A stretch of DNA of 7,249 bases, from positions 1 to 7,249 of the forward strand of contig JAFQVZ010000061.1 of assembly GCA_017407765.1 (NCBI GenBank), in the 5' to 3' direction. Below are positions 6,070 through 7,249 of this stretch, piece by piece. Source of the stretch: Clostridia bacterium (lineage in GTDB: Bacteria; Bacillota; Clostridia; Oscillospirales; Butyricicoccaceae). The notes below the pieces were generated by a model. That model searched no databases and was not told where the DNA came from. It worked only from the letters and a program-made list of their open reading frames with translations. The position numbers and the translations under genes were made by a program. Every line of letters begins with the position of its first letter. Within the stretch, counting starts at the first letter, position 1.

Positions 6070-6987
6070 TTGGAAGCACTGCTTGAAGAGATCCTCGATA
6101 ACGCATCACAATATAAAAAACTGGGCAAACCTGCCAGCTATATCCCCGAACTGGCAAAGGGAGATGTCAACGACCTTGGCATCTATGTCATTTCCAGCAA
6201 CGGACAGGCCTTCCGCGCCGGTGATTATAAAAAACAGTTCACCATCCAGAGCGTTGTAAAGCCTATTCTTCTGCTGCTTGTACTCATGGACAACGGCATC
6301 GACGAGGTGCGTTCGCGCATCGGTGTCGAGGCCACGGGCAAGCCCTTTGACGCCATCAATGTCACCGATCAGACTCTGCTCAGCCAGCACATTAACCCCA
6401 TGGTCAACATGGGTGCCATTGCCATGTGCAGCCTTATCAAGGGAAAAGACTATAACGAGCGCTTTGAGCGCCTGCTGGAGCTTACACGCAAGCTTGCCGG
6501 CAACCCCAATATCCATCTGGACGAGGCGGTCTATCTGTCGGAAAAACGCACAGGCAACAAGAATCGTGCTCTGGCATTCATGCTCAAGTCCTACGGTATG
6601 CTCGATGACGATGTGGAAGATGTTCTTGACTGCTATTTCAAGGCATGCTCGATCAGCGTCACCTGCAAGGACCTTGCACGAATCGCCTATGTTTTTGCAA
6701 GCCGCGGCAAGCTGCCCATCTCTGACGAGAGGGTATTCCCTGCCGAGCTGGCCCGCTTTGTAAACGCGGTCCTTGTCACCTGCGGCATGTATGACGGCTC
6801 GGGCGACTTTGCCGTAAGAGTCGGCGTTCCCGCAAAAAGTGGTGTAGGCGGCGGCATCATGGCCGTTGTTCCCACCCGTATGGGCATCGGCATTTTCTCG
6901 CCGGGCCTCGACGAAAAGGGCAACAGCCTTGCAGGCACAAAAGCTCTTGAAGAACTCAGCCACAGGATGTATCTCAGTATTTTCTGA
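6070..6987 (+). CDS. glsA: Glutaminase (serine-dependent GlsA family)
   Basis: A 305-residue protein, close to the roughly 310 residues of the family. It hydrolyses L-glutamine to L-glutamate and ammonia in the cytosol using a beta-lactamase-like Ser-x-x-Lys pair. Seen here: YIPELAK near the N-terminus, FTIQSVVKP with S61 and K64 as the catalytic pair, INPMVNMGAI (family NPxxNxGAI), SEKRTGNKNRALAF, CSISVTCKDLA, the TCGMYDGSG loop, and KSGVGGGI with its conserved valine. One divergence is visible: the usual EPSGxxFNS segment reads EATGKPFDA, replacing residues close to the substrate pocket, so kinetics or specificity could differ. TTG 6070 is preferred to TTG 6061 on Shine-Dalgarno spacing. 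It is the last gene of the operon, 18 nt after the PLP-enzyme gene, and is followed at once by a strong terminator. Confidence 0.93.
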   Translation: MEALLEEILDNASQYKKLGKPASYIPELAKGDVNDLGIYVISSNGQAFRAGDYKKQFTIQSVVKPILLLLVLMDNGIDEVRSRIGVEATGKPFDAINVTDQTLLSQHINPMVNMGAIAMCSLIKGKDYNERFERLLELTRKLAGNPNIHLDEAVYLSEKRTGNKNRALAFMLKSYGMLDDDVEDVLDCYFKACSISVTCKDLARIAYVFASRGKLPISDERVFPAELARFVNAVLVTCGMYDGSGDFAVRVGVPAKSGVGGGIMAVVPTRMGIGIFSPGLDEKGNSLAGTKALEELSHRMYLSIF

Positions 6988-6990
6988 TGC

Positions 6991-7017
6991 ATAAAGCCAC
7001 CCTTTGGGTGGCTTTAT
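6991..7017 (+). terminator. Rho-independent terminator of the peptidase-glutaminase operon
   Basis: A perfect 12-bp stem, ATAAAGCCACCC (6991-7002) with GGGTGGCTTTAT (7006-7017), closes a TTT loop and starts 3 nt after the glutaminase stop. Stem symmetry puts A residues before and T residues after the GC core, so it could also work in the other direction. Confidence 0.92.
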
Positions 7018-7057
7018 ATGCTTTATGGTGCAGTTTAATTATCAAAAAATAAAATAA

Positions 7058-7086
7058 TTTACATCCGGGCGTTTATACTGTATAAT
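7058..7086 (+). promoter_or_regulatory. Sigma-A type promoter for the DUF1858 gene
   Basis: TTTACA (7058-7063) and TATAAT (7081-7086) are separated by 17 bp, a near-consensus housekeeping promoter in an AT-rich spacer. Transcription should begin around 7091-7094. A 13-bp palindrome (TTATAC, T, GTATAA; 7073-7085) overlaps the -10 box and could be an operator. That is inference. Confidence 0.85.
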
Positions 7087-7108
7087 AAGCATGTAAAAAT
7101 CCTATTAC

Positions 7109-7113
7109 GGAGG
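7109..7113 (+). promoter_or_regulatory. Ribosome binding site of the DUF1858 gene
   Basis: GGAGG ends 8 nt before ATG 7122, the only sensible start after the promoter. Confidence 0.85.
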
Positions 7114-7121
7114 TAATTCAC

Positions 7122-7249
7122 ATGGTTGTTACAAAAGATTCCATCATCGGCGAGATCCTTGCTGAGGATATGGGTGCTGCAGAAGCATTCTTTGAGTGCG
7201 GCATGTTCTGTGTTGGCTGCCCCAGCTCGGCTGTAGAGTCGATCGCAGA
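7122..7249 (+). CDS. DUF1858 domain protein (CxxC redox-disulfide type), N-terminal part
   Basis: The first 42 codons are present and the gene continues past the window end. The sequence follows the DUF1858 pattern (also described as the hybrid-cluster-protein-associated redox disulfide domain): an opening TKDSIIGEIL segment, an acidic helix, then FECGMFCVGCPSS with C30 and C33 as the CxxC pair and an extra cysteine at C26. These are small proteins of about 70-90 residues, frequent in anaerobes and proposed to act in redox or metal-cluster chemistry; their biochemical role is not settled. It has its own promoter and is separated from the glutaminase by a terminator, so it is a distinct transcription unit. 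What follows it cannot be seen. Confidence 0.85.
   Translation, partial: MVVTKDSIIGEILAEDMGAAEAFFECGMFCVGCPSSAVESIA

Noticed and set aside
7072..7086. PerR/Fur-type operator
   Set aside because: The palindrome is out of register with the TTATAATNATTATAA consensus, so no specific regulator is assigned.

Overview
The window reads as chromosomal DNA of a Gram-positive anaerobe of the class Clostridia, probably the Ruminococcaceae/Oscillospiraceae group. Three things suggest this: strong GGAGG ribosome binding sites with some TTG starts, GC-rich third codon positions, and an intergenic hairpin-ended repeat resembling a family I recall from those genomes. The taxonomic placement is inference.

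Layout, all genes on the + strand: (1) the last 57 codons of murD (cell-wall synthesis) end at 175. (2) About 465 bp without a credible gene (176-640) is unusually structured. It holds three successive stem-loops, a second diverged copy of the murD 3' end (13 codons plus stop, differing only at synonymous positions), then an imperfect-inverted-repeat, MITE-like element of about 220 bp. An A/C-rich leader follows. (3) A tight six-gene run (654-6987) encodes four consecutive but distinct M42-family metallo-aminopeptidases, a PLP-dependent protein of the 'methionine gamma-lyase / aluminium resistance' family (Pfam Met_gamma_lyase), and a serine-dependent glutaminase (GlsA type). A strong rho-independent terminator at 6991-7017 closes it. 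(4) A near-consensus sigma-A promoter at 7058-7086 then drives a small DUF1858-type CxxC protein, cut off by the window end.

The six central genes have gaps or overlaps of -8 to +27 nt and no internal terminator, so they are probably one transcript. A reasonable reading is cytosolic peptide and amino-acid salvage: M42 enzymes trim imported peptides, glutaminase turns released glutamine into glutamate and ammonia, and the PLP enzyme acts on an unknown, possibly sulfur-containing, amino acid. The four M42 proteins fall into two pairs (genes 1-2 and genes 3-4) with different motif variants. All metal-ligand positions are kept, which raises the possibility of a mixed (hetero-oligomeric) TET-type aminopeptidase particle.

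Four start codons differ from the longest open frames: in three M42 genes and the glutaminase, the most upstream GTG or TTG lies inside or too close to the Shine-Dalgarno sequence, and the next start (654, 1697, 2736, 6070) is preferred.
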